A stretch of 64,000 nucleotides of DNA. Origin: Rhabdophis nuchalis. Lineage: Eukaryota > Chordata > Lepidosauria > Squamata > Natricidae. Positions 52,717 to 62,912 of this stretch are shown one piece after another. Both the position numbers and the translations under genes were made by a program. Below the pieces are notes generated by a model. That model ran no database searches and had not been told where the DNA came from. It saw nothing but the letters and a program-made list of their open reading frames with translations. How positions within the stretch are numbered: position 1 is the first letter of the stretch; every line of letters begins with the position of its first letter. The DNA lies in assembly GCA_039707465.1 (NCBI GenBank), contig CM077643.1, forward strand, positions 325,319,919 to 325,383,918, given 5' to 3'.

Positions 52717-53760
52717 TTAAATTCCACTCTCAAAAAAGGGAGACAGTGTTAACTTTTCCCCGCACTCCGCTTCTTGCTTTTTAGGATCCTTCTCTTTATC
52801 CACTGCTTGCATTGTATCTTCACGACTTTTTTTCTGTTCAGACATTGCTGGAGAAATTTCTTTCCGCTTTAAGCTTCTTGGGTCTGCTCCAACAGCCCCT
52901 TTTTCTTCTAATATTGGAGATCCTACTTGCATTCCACCCATCTTAAGCATTTGATTTCCAATTTCTGTTAAATCCTCGTCTTTCTCAATCAGCCCAAGCT
53001 CTCGTACATATCCTACTGGATCCACTTGCGGAGTAATTGTCTGCATTTTGCCCTTATAAAAAAACTTCAGCTGCTGTGGTGGCCTCCAATTATACTTAAT
53101 GTCTTTGTCTCTCAGAACCTTTGTAATTGGCTTCAAAAAATATCTCCATGCTCTTTCGTCTCTTGAAATATCCGGAAAGACTTGAATATCTTTCTCCTCA
53201 AATTTTGGAACTTCTCCTAACTCTCTTATTCTCACCATTACCTCTAATTTATCACCAAGATTTGCAAATCTCACCAGCACATTTCTATTTGCTCCATTTT
53301 GTCTTTTATAACCAACTCTAAAAACACTTACTAAATCTGCAATCGTATATGTAATTGACGCATCCAGGTCATTCAGCCATTTTAAAACCCTTTGTTTCAA
53401 ATTATCCACTCTCTCTTCCTGAATTCCACGAATAACAACATTATATTTTCTTGCATCCTCTTCCAAAAGACTAATTCTCCTATCTTGCTGCTGATTTTTA
53501 AAAGAAATCCCTTCAATCTGGCGATCTATCTGAGCATCATGTACATGAATTTGTTCAATTTCATCCTTAATAAGTTTCATCTCCATGGCCTGCTTTGCAA
53601 AATTCACATTCATTTCACTCATTTCGTCTTTTGTCTTTTTAATCTCCAATGTCATGTTATCCATTCTGTCAGTCAGTCCAGATAATTTTTCGCCAATTGT
53701 ATTCAAGGCCAATATAACCTGTTGCATTTCTGAGGGCTGTTGAGGCTGTTGAGTCGCCAT
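52717..53760 (-). CDS. L1 ORF1 protein (RNA-binding chaperone)
   Basis: An intact 347-codon frame. Residues about 10-105 are heptad-like (coiled-coil trimerisation region, '...LTDRMDNMTLEIKKTKDEM'). An RRM-like part follows ('YNVVIRGIQEE', 'RNVLVRFANLGDK'), then the C-terminal domain ('DISRDERAWRYFLKPI', 'YNWRPPQQLKFFYKGK'). It has the architecture of vertebrate L1 ORF1p, which coats L1 RNA. The start ATG is followed by a glutamine/proline-rich N-terminus. Still open although ORF2 is broken. Confidence 0.92.
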   Translation of the reverse strand: MATQQPQQPSEMQQVILALNTIGEKLSGLTDRMDNMTLEIKKTKDEMSEMNVNFAKQAMEMKLIKDEIEQIHVHDAQIDRQIEGISFKNQQQDRRISLLEEDARKYNVVIRGIQEERVDNLKQRVLKWLNDLDASITYTIADLVSVFRVGYKRQNGANRNVLVRFANLGDKLEVMVRIRELGEVPKFEEKDIQVFPDISRDERAWRYFLKPITKVLRDKDIKYNWRPPQQLKFFYKGKMQTITPQVDPVGYVRELGLIEKDEDLTEIGNQMLKMGGMQVGSPILEEKGAVGADPRSLKRKEISPAMSEQKKSREDTMQAVDKEKDPKKQEAECGEKLTLSPFFESGI

Positions 53761-54401
53761 ATCTTTACAAAGAGGATTAATTCTCTTTTACCAAGAGGGT
53801 CTTTTTTTTTTAAAGGAAGATTAATGAAGCTGAGACAGCGTTTTATTGCATCCAAAGAGGCCAAAAAAAAAGAGAGTTATACTCCCCAGTTCAAATTAGC
53901 TTGACATCAATCTCCTCAATCACCCGTTTATGGGCGTTGTCCAGAGAGTTAAGCTCACTGCATTCAGCTGAGGCACCTCACACAAAAGGTTCAAAACTTC
54001 AAAAAGTTTACAATCCACATGCCATCCAACCGGTCTTTCCACTTATTTACCTGTCTTTTCTTTGTAGCCCGTGCCTCGCCTCGCAGCAAGCAAGAATTGC
54101 AGATCGCGGTACTTAACAGAACCAACAAAAACAACTTTCACTTTTAACTAGCAACTGCCATTTTGGTCAACCCCTCTGTCTTTTCCACACAGTAAACACA
54201 GCTTTGAAATTCAAGCAGTCCAGGGTGACCTACCAATTAAAAAAGTCAATCTGCTGACTCAACCGCCCTTCCGATGCAGCTGTAAACAATTTCGGCTTCT
54301 AACGATGCATTTTAAACACTTTAATCCACATTTTGTTCCGTGAAAACGCCCTACGAAGTGGAGAAAACGTCCTCACCTCATCCGTCCATAACCACGCCCC
54401 C
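53761..54401 (-). promoter_or_regulatory. L1 5' UTR (internal promoter region)
   Basis: About 640 bp between the target duplication and ORF1, non-coding and moderately CpG-containing near its outer end, where L1 internal promoters lie. The promoter role is from knowledge of L1; no element was pinpointed. Confidence 0.6.
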
Positions 54402-54418
54402 CCGTGCCTTATGATTTT

Positions 54419-54952
54419 ACTGCCAGTGTGCTCTGCTTATTGGATGCTGGCTATGAAGCATGCAAATGGTGATTATAGAGATAGCAATAATGCTTACGCA
54501 TATATAGTGCTTTGCAGCCCTCTCTAAGATGTTTACAGAATCAGAAAATCTGGATCCTCATTTTACCAGCCTTGGAAGGATGGAAGTCTGAGTCAACCTT
54601 GAGCCAGTCAGGATTGAACTGCTGGCAGTCAGCAGAATTAGCCTGCAATACTGCATTCTAACCCCTATGCCACCACAGCTCTTTATGGTCATTATATGAC
54701 CATGGGGCACTGTAATACACTGGGGTGCATACATGCCTCCTGGTTGCGGAGCACCTGAATCTCTTAAATGTAACTTCATTACATTTCAAAAAACAAAAAC
54801 AAATAGACAAACAAAAAGAAAAAATTAGAAGGGAAGGCAAGGCATTTGAATCTTGATCACATGATATGGGGATACTATAATGGCCATAAGTGCAGGGACT
54901 GGTCATAAGTATTTTTTCAATGCTGTTGTAAATGTTAAGCAAGGACTACCTG
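54419..54952 (+). mobile_element. Tigger-like MITE, right part (interrupted by a SINE)
   Basis: Continues the MITE from 48157. The pieces 54419-54477 and 54697-54952 belong to it, with a SINE at 54478-54684. It ends 'ttaagcaaggactacctg' followed by ta. The total MITE length is about 470 bp. Confidence 0.72.
54478..54684 (-). mobile_element. tRNA-derived SINE inside the MITE
   Basis: Minus-strand copy of the SINE at 25420 and 58090: 'gagctgtggtggcatagggg' head, B-box-like 'cagttcaatcctgact', and 'gagggctgcaaagcactatatatg' near the 3' end. The flanks atggtgattata (54466-54477) and atggtcattata (54685-54696) match at 11 of 12 positions. Confidence 0.87.
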
Positions 54953-56019
54953 TAATCCGAACATTTAGCAAAGCCCAAAACCTTTGGCAAAAAACCCTTA
55001 TAATATTACTCCCTTTTATTGCTTCTGTACCTTTGGTTTTGGACCTATGAATTCTTGCATGTCACAGAAATCCCCCACTGCAGCTTTTTCAACATTTTAC
55101 AACCTCTTCATCTGCACCCTTTTGCATATGATTTGTTGGTGTACATACCTAAAAAATAACTTGGAATTATTGACTTGGACCTTGTTAAGAGCACAAGCAT
55201 TGACACTACTTTTTCAATCAACTTCATCTTTTTTCCAGGCTCCTATATAAATCTAGAACAAAAGTGGTGGCTGCTTTAAGGATCCCTTTAATTTTAAGGT
55301 GACAGCTGCTGAAAGCAGCCATCACTTTTTTCAGATTGATTAGGTGCCATCAAGTCATTTTCTACTCTTAGCAACCTCATAGATATTCCCTCCCCCCCAA
55401 ACGTTTTTCAAATGTGTGTTCTAATGAATAGCACAGAAGTACTGCATTATAAATGTGGACCATTTGGAGTCCTTCCAAATAGTTTTCAAAGCATTCATAG
55501 ACCTGGTGAAGACATCCACATATTTAGCATCAGATTATAATGGTATTTAAATGCATTACAATTCTACTTTCCAATCTTTGGTTGCGTATTTTAGCAGAAT
55601 GGGTGTAGTTCTTATCAGTTTCACACAGCTTAAAGCATTCTGCAGAATATGGTGGTTCCTGACATCGAACGTAATGAAAGAGGGGTGTATATTAACAGCA
55701 CAGCAAATCTCTGCATTCAGAGGTTTCTAAATTTGGTTTCTGGAACATCAAGTTAACACCTTTCTGTTAGCTGTTAACTAGGCTAAAATAGGTTTTTGCA
55801 GGTTATAAGAAACTCAGTGAATCAAATGTGAATCAAAAGTTGTCTTAAATGAGTAAACAAATGGTATAGAAACTCTCCATGACACTGCCTGATGATTGTA
55901 TTATTATTCCACCACAATCTGGTGAGACTCAGAGCTCACCAGATAAAGAAAATATTGAAGCTTTGTGACTGATTTTTCCTAGTTAAAATTGCACTTGAGA
56001 ATAAGATGTGTGCTAGAAT
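54953..56019. other. No gene; hairpin and a possible RTE-type remnant
   Basis: A 19-20-nt inverted repeat (aaaagtggtggctgcttt with aaagcagccatcactttt) lies at 55259-55331. 'ggtgccatcaagtcattttctactcttagcaacctcatagat' at 55346-55386 resembles a BovB/RTE-linked SINE tail. Nothing else recognised. Confidence 0.45.
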
Positions 56020-56267
56020 TATCGTGTATTTATTCCACCATCGCCCTTATCCAATCACATAACCTCTTCCAGGCAGCCTTGACCAGCCAAGAGGGGCATG
56101 GATCTAAAACAGAAGTGGCTGAACTAGCAGTTTCAAGAGCCTTGTCCATTTCTTCAGGTTAAGCAGAATCAGACTCTCCAGATAACCATGCAAGTGACTT
56201 CATGGGTGAATCTCAGGCTTTCTGCTTCCAAGGAAGGAACAAGTCACTGAAACAAAGCCTTTCTATG
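56020..56267 (-). mobile_element. Old L2-like LINE, segment 1
   Basis: 'ggcagccttgaccagccaagaggggcatggatcta' aligns by eye with the L2-like copy at 23310-23400 ('gccaggagggacacgggtcca'). It continues after the LTR-like insertion at 56854. Coding frames are lost. Confidence 0.6.
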
Positions 56268-56853
56268 TGTTGTGGCCTGCTGGCGGCCAGTGCAGCTAGC
56301 AGCAGTGTCAGACAGTGAAGAGGTTGGGAGGAACATGGGGCAGTCCTGGGGGCTGAGGAAAACTCAGACAAGGATTCTGGGTCAGAGGCAGAGAGGGAGC
56401 TAGACAGCAGTGAGGCAGAGGAACAGCTGGAGCCTGTTCCCAGTGTGTGCATGCACAAAGTTTCCAGAAGGCAAGAACAACTAAGAAAGCAGGGTCGACT
56501 TGGGAATAAAGTCACACCTTGGAAGTGATTGGCCCCTCCCATAGGAAACAAAAGAGGAGCAAATGGTGAGTGGGCTTTTGAGGAAACCATTCATTCAGTC
56601 GTTTCAAGAGTGGAAAGTTCTGTTCGTTACTAAAAGAGACTCTGCCAAGTGTTGCCTTGCCCTGCGTTTGGAAACTAGTTATCTGGCAGCTCGCCAAGCA
56701 AGATAAGGTTCACGTTGATAAACATTCCTCTGAAAGACTGTTTGCCAAGCCTTGCTGAATGAATGAAAGGAATCCACAGTTGGGTAAATAAAAAAGGTTT
56801 TGTCTGGACCAAGACTCTGCTTTATGCTTATTAAGGTAGCCTAGGTCAGAACA
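56268..56853 (+). mobile_element. Probable solo LTR
   Basis: It starts TGTTGTGGCC and ends GGTCAGAACA (TG...CA), has an AATAAA at 56786 and a T-rich segment before the end, and interrupts an L2-like copy whose sequence resumes on the other side. About 586 bp. No clear 4-6-bp target duplication is seen and no internal retroviral sequence is present, so the family is unknown. Confidence 0.5.
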
Positions 56854-57290
56854 CTGGACACAATAAAGGTGTAGAAAAAAATTACATTTCACCACCCTTA
56901 CTGCCATAAAGTAGTTGGTGTTTGATCATCATCACTACTGGTTGTTCTTCAGTGACACTCTAGGCATCTCTTCGACCTCTTCACTTTCCTTCATTCTTAA
57001 TTCCTTCGTTTCTTTCGTATATCATGTACCAGGAACTATGGGTGCAGAGAGGTCACTCAAGGGCGATCCAGTTCAAACTCACAACTGCTTTCCTATTCCA
57101 AGTGGTCACCAAGGCTTACGCCAGTTGCTGCAGCAGATCTTCCAGACCAAACCCAAACTCCCTCTGAAACCCAGTTAGGTCTATCTGTTACCTTGGAATG
57201 GGCTGATCTGATAGGCTCACTGTCTCCGAGGAGTGGGGTAGTACCAGGGAATTGAAGGATGATCACAGTGATCTGACCATGATGGAGGAG
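56854..57290 (-). mobile_element. Old L2-like LINE, segment 2
   Basis: 'accacccttactgccataaagtagttggtg', 'tctaggcatctcttcgacctcttca', 'caaactccctctgaaacccagttaggtc' and 'gatcacagtgatctgaccatgatgg' follow, in order, the L2-like copy at about 23650-24080. Heavily mutated. Only the minus-strand endonuclease and linker region is represented. Confidence 0.65.
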
Positions 57291-58089
57291 AAACCAGTAT
57301 GCCTTCCAATTCTACTGCTCTGAAGAAAGAAAAAAAACAGATCAGGCAATTACCCTAATTATGCATTGTCTAGGGATCTCTAATGCCAATCTGCCCATGG
57401 GGTCAAGACTCAGGCAGGGCGGGGGTGGGTGTGTGGGTGTGCTACTCATCAGAGAGACTGAGCAAGAGTCCCAACTAACCCTTCTTAGTGCCTAAATTTT
57501 TTTTAAAAAGGATCTCACATATGGCAATTTGTAGCATCCCAAGTATGTTGGATGATTGCTGCCAACCCACCAGCCTTACTATGGTGTCTTGGCTGGGGCC
57601 ACATCTGCAGCCCAGCTGGGTACATTTTAGACACAAGATCTACCCTCCTGTCCCAGCCAGGTGTCAGGAACCTGTAGCAAAAAGTAGTAATATGGAGAAA
57701 TAATTCTGATATTCATAAATAGAACTTGAAATATGCTCCTGTTTTCATTACTGGCTTCTATTGGATAGGAACAGCACACGTTTCCATACATAGTAAGAAA
57801 TTGTTGATCAATTTAAGAACACTTAATTTGTTTGTATAGAGTCATCAGTTAGCTTAATAAGACAAGCATTGTGAAAATATCATGCACTAGCATAATGGAA
57901 TGATAATTGATCTACTCAACAGAAGGAAAATAAGACTAGCAATAGAATAAGTTTAGACCTTTAACTTCAAAATTACAATGTGCACATCCATAACTTGACA
58001 CCATTAGTGATGGACAGGAATGTCATTCCTGAATTCCTGGTGGCCAAGACAAACACAGATACTGTAACACCGAAAGGCTAACATTGAAA
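57291..58089. other. No gene or clear repeat
   Basis: Nothing recognised. Confidence 0.4.
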
Positions 58090-58355
58090 GCCATGGTGCC
58101 ACAGTGGTTAGAATGTAGTACTGCAGGCTACTTCTGCTGACTGCTGTTGCCAGCAGTTTGGCAGTTCAAATTCCACCATCTTAAAGTTGACTCAGCCTTC
58201 TATCCTTTTGAGATCGGTAAAATGAGGGCCCAGATTGTTGGCGGCAATATGCTGATTCTGTAAATGACTTAGGCCTGTTAAAGCATTGTGAAGTGGTATA
58301 GAAGTCTTAAGTGCTGTTGATAATGCTATTGCTATTGCTATTGCTAATGCTATGT
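58090..58355 (+). mobile_element. tRNA-derived SINE with (CTATTG)n tail
   Basis: Head 'ccatggtgccacagtggttagaatg', B-box-like 'agttcaaattcc' at 58163-58174, body 'gttgactcagccttctatcc', end 'aaagcattgtgaagtggtatagaagtc' and a hexanucleotide tail of ctattg units. Same family as 25420 and 54478. Confidence 0.85.
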
Positions 58356-58409
58356 GTCTTAAAATAATTGCATTACATGCTGTTAGCAAAAGTACATAAT
58401 GGTAGCAAG

Positions 58410-58874
58410 GCTAATGTCTTGCCAATCATCTCCTGCCGCATACCTCCCACTGTCCGATCCGCTCCCATAGGGAGGGCCTCCTCAGGGTACCGTCTGCCGG
58501 TCAATGCCAGCTGGCGGTGCCCAGGGGAAGGGCCTTCTCGGTGGCAGGGCCATCCCTCTGGAACGACCTACCCCCCGAACTTCGGACTATCACGGACCTT
58601 TCCCTCTTTCGCCGCTCACTTAAGACGTATCTTTTCCATCAAGCCGGTCTAGCTTAGAGCTTAGAGCTCTGACACAATTTAATTTTAGCCAATGAGTAAA
58701 TGTATTTTAGAAATTTAATGGTAATGTTTTATCACAGGTTCTTAGTTTAATTTATTTTAGATATTATTACTGTATTTATTGCTATTTATTGATTTTAATT
58801 TCCTGTGCACCGCCCTGAGTCCATCTCGATGAAGAAGGAGCAGTTATACAAATCTAAATAAACAAACAAACAAA

Positions 58875-58921
<47 letters not shown>

Positions 58922-58925
58922 ATAT
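58410..58925 (+). mobile_element. L2-like LINE 3' fragment with (AAAT)n tail
   Basis: Broken frames include 'RPIRSHREGLLRVPSAGQC'-type sequence ('cgatccgctcccatagggagggcc'), 'aggggaagggccttctcggtggcagggccatccctctggaacgacc', and the 3' UTR 'cctgtgcaccgccctgagtcc'. The tail of aaac then aaat units covers 58858-58925. Confidence 0.88.
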
Positions 58926-60885
58926 TTCAAGAATTGACCACAATATTTGATGTGTAAGTTGGTCTATATAAATGCATATTTCTTAAAAAAGGAGTTTTGC
59001 AGAAATTCTATTTTGTTTTTATGAGTCTAGAGAGCAGTAAGATTAACCAAAGTAGCTGAACATCTCAAGTTTTATACATAGAAAGCTAATGGAATGGAAT
59101 GGAATATGAATATAGGAGAAAAGAGTTGAATCCTAGCCCTTTAGGCTAGGACCTGCTCACACCAAAGGGACTTGAGAAAATATTCAGCGGATTTTATTTT
59201 CTTCAGGTGCAAATAGAAGAGTGAAGTGCCTTAGATAATAGTGACTTGCAACATTATTCAGAAACTTTTAATCTCAGTGGATCCCACTCCCTCCCTTTCC
59301 ATGACCAGGGTGTCTTTAATAACTGCTTTTCCAAATGCTGCGGCTATATTTTTTTAATGGCAAACATGTAAAGCTGACTTTCTGCACAACTTTCAAGGGA
59401 GACGTCCAACTGTGTAGAAGTGCCCTGCATCTCGTGATCTGTCATTTTATTCCATTTAGCACTTTGGTTCTTTAAATGCTTTCTCAGACAGCTTGTACTG
59501 TACTTCACTAAAGAGTTGCAAATGGTTCTGTAATTCATCAAAATTGAAGGTAGGCATCCATTCACTGAGATCCCATTTCGTAGGCTGCTTTCATTTATTC
59601 ATGCTGTTGCCACAATTTACCTTTCCAAGATGCCTCTTACTTCAGATTTCAAAATTCCACATATCCATTTGGGTAAGACTAAAGAACATGCCAGTGTAAA
59701 AGCCAAATCACCCTCAAGTCAAGTTTTGTTCCTAGAGACTACATGGGCACATCCATGTTTTCTTAGCAACAGTATAGAGTGATTTGCCAAGCATTATTCT
59801 AGATTGTTGTTTTACTTATATTGGGATTACAAGTGCTGACAAATGTGATTCTGAATAACTTTTTAAAGATTAGCCAAGGCTGGCTAGGTACTGCCTGTAA
59901 TTAGGCAAATACAGTAAGATTTTGGATGGGGGTGGTGGTGGAATTATCTGCATCAGAAAACTAAGTCAATAACTTATTTGTGAATTGCATGAAGCCACCA
60001 TTTCTGGAAACAGTTAAACATTGAGCATTTTCTAGGTATGGAATGACCTCTGATATTTGACTTTTTAAATGTTTCAGATTTTGTATTATTTTAACAGGAC
60101 AGTGGATGTCGTAATGATTTTTATATTCTTGTACAGCTACCAAGAGTCCTACGGGATTGCAGCAGACTATAAGTGGAATAATTAAGGATGCTTTAACGGC
60201 GTTGCACTTTTTAAAAAGCTTACTCTAGTTACTGTTTTAATGGCAAAGAGGTACTGTATTTGCATGATGCCGAAGTTACTTCTTCCAAATCATTTTTGAA
60301 TCAGGAACAACCCTCATAAATAGTGGTATGAAGGAGTTTTATCCATTTCCTCAAGTGACAAATTGATGAACCTGTCTGGAGAGGTCTTGTCAGTCTGGAC
60401 ATTAACACCATGTATATTTCCAAAGGGGCTGCAGTCGATCCCGATTATATCAAAATGAAACATGCATCATGACATTTGATATTTAAGTTAGAATGTTTGT
60501 ATCATGATATTATGAGGCACATTTCATTCCTCAGCCCCTGCCCCCCCAATCCATGTTTCCAGGTTCAGCAACTGGAAGAAAGTGCTAATTTGCTGGCTAA
60601 TGTAAATTGTAGTTACAACTGTGAGATGACAAAGTCATTATTAGCTGGTTTGCTGTGAATTTAATGAAGAAGGAAACCAATAATTTTCTCTCTCTCTCTT
60701 GAGGTTACAGTATTGACTTGAGTGGTGACTTTATTATATCCAGTAGGATTCATCTTGCACCATTTATGCTCATGCTTTATGAAGGTCTATGCTCAAGTTC
60801 AACATCCACAATCACTTCGTATGTCATGGGTCTATGGGTTCTGACATGGGGCAAGAGATATTTAGGACTGCCATATCTAGTTAGC
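58926..60885. other. 2-kb stretch without recognised repeats
   Basis: Notable in a repeat-dense window for lacking recognisable insertions. No splice-flanked open frame is recognised. It could hold conserved non-coding sequence or a 3' UTR, but nothing in the sequence proves it. Confidence 0.4.
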
Positions 60886-61136
60886 AGTGTTCCAATATCT
60901 CAGGGGTTGCCACAAAGAAGAGGGAGTCAAACTATTCATCAAGGCACCTGAGGGTAGAACAAGAAGCAGTGGGTGGAAACTAATCAAGGAGAGAAGCAAC
61001 TTAGAACTGAGGAGAATTTCCTGACAGTTAGAACAATTAACCAGTGGAACAGCTTGCCTCCAGAAGTTGTGAATGCCCCAACCCTGGAAGTCTTTAAGAA
61101 GATGTTGAATAGCCATTTGTCTGAAATGGCATAGGG
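60886..61136 (+). mobile_element. CR1 3' fragment, left part (split by hAT)
   Basis: 'cagtgttccaatatctcaggggttgccacaaagaag' through 'agccatttgtctgaaatggcataggg' matches 20496-20755. It resumes after the hAT element at 61498 and continues to the TATTG tail. Confidence 0.9.
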
Positions 61137-61497
61137 CAGTGATGGCGAACCTATGGCACGGGTGCCACAGGTGGCACGCAGAACCATTTCGTAGGGCACG
61201 CGAGGTGTTGCCCTGTCAGCTCCAGCGCATATGTGTGCACTGGCCAGCTGATGTAGGCCTTCTTTTGAGGCCGTTTTTTGCCCTCTGAAGTTCCTGAAGC
61301 CTCTGGAGGTGGGGAGGGGAGGCTGTTTTCACCCTCCCCAGGCTCCTAGAAAGCCTCTGGAGCCTGGGGAGGGTGAAAAAAGCGTGCCAAAAGCTGGGGG
61401 TCACACACATAGCATTATGGGTGTGGCACACCCACGCACAACCCCCCTGCGCTCCCCCGCTTTTGGCACGTGAGCCAAAAAAGGTTAGCCATCACTG
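61137..61497. mobile_element. hAT non-autonomous element inside CR1
   Basis: The ends are CAGTGATGGCGAACC and GGTTAGCCATCACTG. The exact 8-bp target duplication gcataggg lies at 61129-61136 and 61498-61505. The interior holds an imperfect hairpin around 'caccctccccaggctcc...ctggggagggtg'. 361 bp, non-coding. Confidence 0.95.
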
Positions 61498-61636
61498 GCA
61501 TAGGGCTACTGCCTTGGAAGGGGGTTGGACCTCCAACGTCCCTTCCAACTCTGCTATTGTATTGTATTGTATTGTATTGTATTGTATTGTATTGTATTGT
61601 ATTGTATTGTATTGTATTGTATTGTATTGTATTGTA
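61498..61636 (+). mobile_element. CR1 3' end, right part, with (TATTG)n tail
   Basis: 'gcatagggctactgccttgg...ccttccaactctgc' completes the CR1 3' end. The pentanucleotide array at 61554-61636 has about 16 perfect units, the longest CR1-linked array in the window. Confidence 0.92.
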
Positions 61637-62677
61637 GTTCAAATCAAGCAGATCACAATTGAGTAAAGTTTGGCAAAATGTCCCTGATTACTGGAATCTG
61701 ACTGGATCTAGACACCTCCAGGTCATATTGGCCATATAATTTGAGCCCCACTCCTGAAGAAAGGTACTTCCTGCAGCAGCCCTGGCTTCACCAGTTGATC
61801 CATTCATTGCAATGACATCTGACTTGGAATTGCTATACACTGTCAACCTTCTCTAAAACAAACCTATATGAGGAGAAGTCAATTTCATAGCTAAATTCCA
61901 AAACAACCTAGGTGAAGCCAGCGAAGCACCTGACATCTTTAGCCAGGACTCAATCAGGCTCAAATCATCTAAGCAAAAAAAAGCCTTGGGAATCTTCAAT
62001 GCCACGATTATCTGCTCAGTCAGGGATTCCGTTAGGCCGCGGAATGGCCAGAATGCCAAACTTCATCCCGTGGCTCAGAACAAAGTACATACAAAGAGCA
62101 AACAATTAGACATTCCTGGTCAAATTGTACGTCCCAATGAATCCCTAAGTGAAATAGAAGCTGACACGACTTCTACATGGGAGAAAGGTAAACAGATATT
62201 TCTGCAATTCTGAATGCATATTTATATGTGCAGTTGACAGTTTCAAAATAAGAAGAGATTGAACATGGCAGGTGCAGAAGTTTGAACGCACTTTCAGTCA
62301 GCATTCTGCAAATCCTCCTTTGACAGAAATAACAGCTTCCAAATGTTTCATATACCAAGCTCTTTCGGTTCTTATTTTTGGATTTCCCCCCTTTCTTCCT
62401 TACATAATGTTTTGGGCTCAGAAATGTTCTTAACTCTCCTCGCACGCACTGTAGGTTTAAGGTCTTCCTACAGATTTTCAATAATCTTTCAGTCTAGGGC
62501 CTGGGAAGTTCATTCCAGAACCATTAGTTCCTATCCCAAATGTGCTTTTTCAAGCAGCAACTGGATTTTCTACTAGAAAGTCCAGGTGCCTCTTGATAAA
62601 GCACCTTTGGGACAACCATGACCTGAATGATGGAGAATCTCCCATTTTCTGTATTTCCTATATTCCATGGTTCATAT
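61637..62677. other. No gene; possible decayed DNA transposon
   Basis: At 62420-62610 phrases such as 'cctacagattttcaataatctttcagtctagggcctgggaagttcattcc' resemble an old Tc1-type transposon in reverse orientation, but no ends or readable transposase are found. Confidence 0.35.
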
Positions 62678-62904
62678 CAGTAGTGAAATTCAATTTTTTT
62701 TACTACCAGTTCTGTGGGCGAGGCTTGGTGGGCATGGTGTGGCTTGATGGGAGTGGCTTGGTGGACGTGGCAGGGGAATGATACTGCAAAATTTCCATTC
62801 CCGCCCCACTCTGGGGCCAGCCAGAGGGCATTTGCCGGTTCTCCGATCAACTCAAAATTTCCGCTACCAGTTCTTCCATATGAACCTGCTGGATTTCACC
62901 CCTG
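62678..62904. mobile_element. hAT MITE (GGTGGGATTCA family), copy 2
   Basis: The left end is CAGTAGTGAAATTCAATTT and the right end 'ggatttcacccctg'. The exact 8-bp target duplication gttcatat lies at 62670-62677 and 62905-62912. The interior repeats 'ggcttggtgggcatgg' and 'aaaatttcc' as at 46167. Confidence 0.9.
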
Positions 62905-62912
62905 GTTCATAT

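Larger units (their letters stand above)
48158..54401 (-). mobile_element. L1 LINE, near full length, split by an L2-like fragment
   Basis: The minus-strand order is 5' UTR (54401-53761), ORF1 (53760-52717), a spacer of about 220 bp, ORF2 (52497 to 48248, interrupted), and a short 3' UTR with an A-rich tail next to 48158. It is flanked by an exact 17-bp target duplication, ccgtgccttatgatttt, at 48141-48157 and 54402-54418, as produced by L1 target-primed reverse transcription. Without the inserted L2-like piece it is about 5.8 kb. Confidence 0.95.

Noticed and set aside
59344..59565. A 73-codon minus-strand open frame in the repeat-poor island
   Set aside because: No known motif, no splice signals at its edges, and length within chance expectation for AT-rich DNA.
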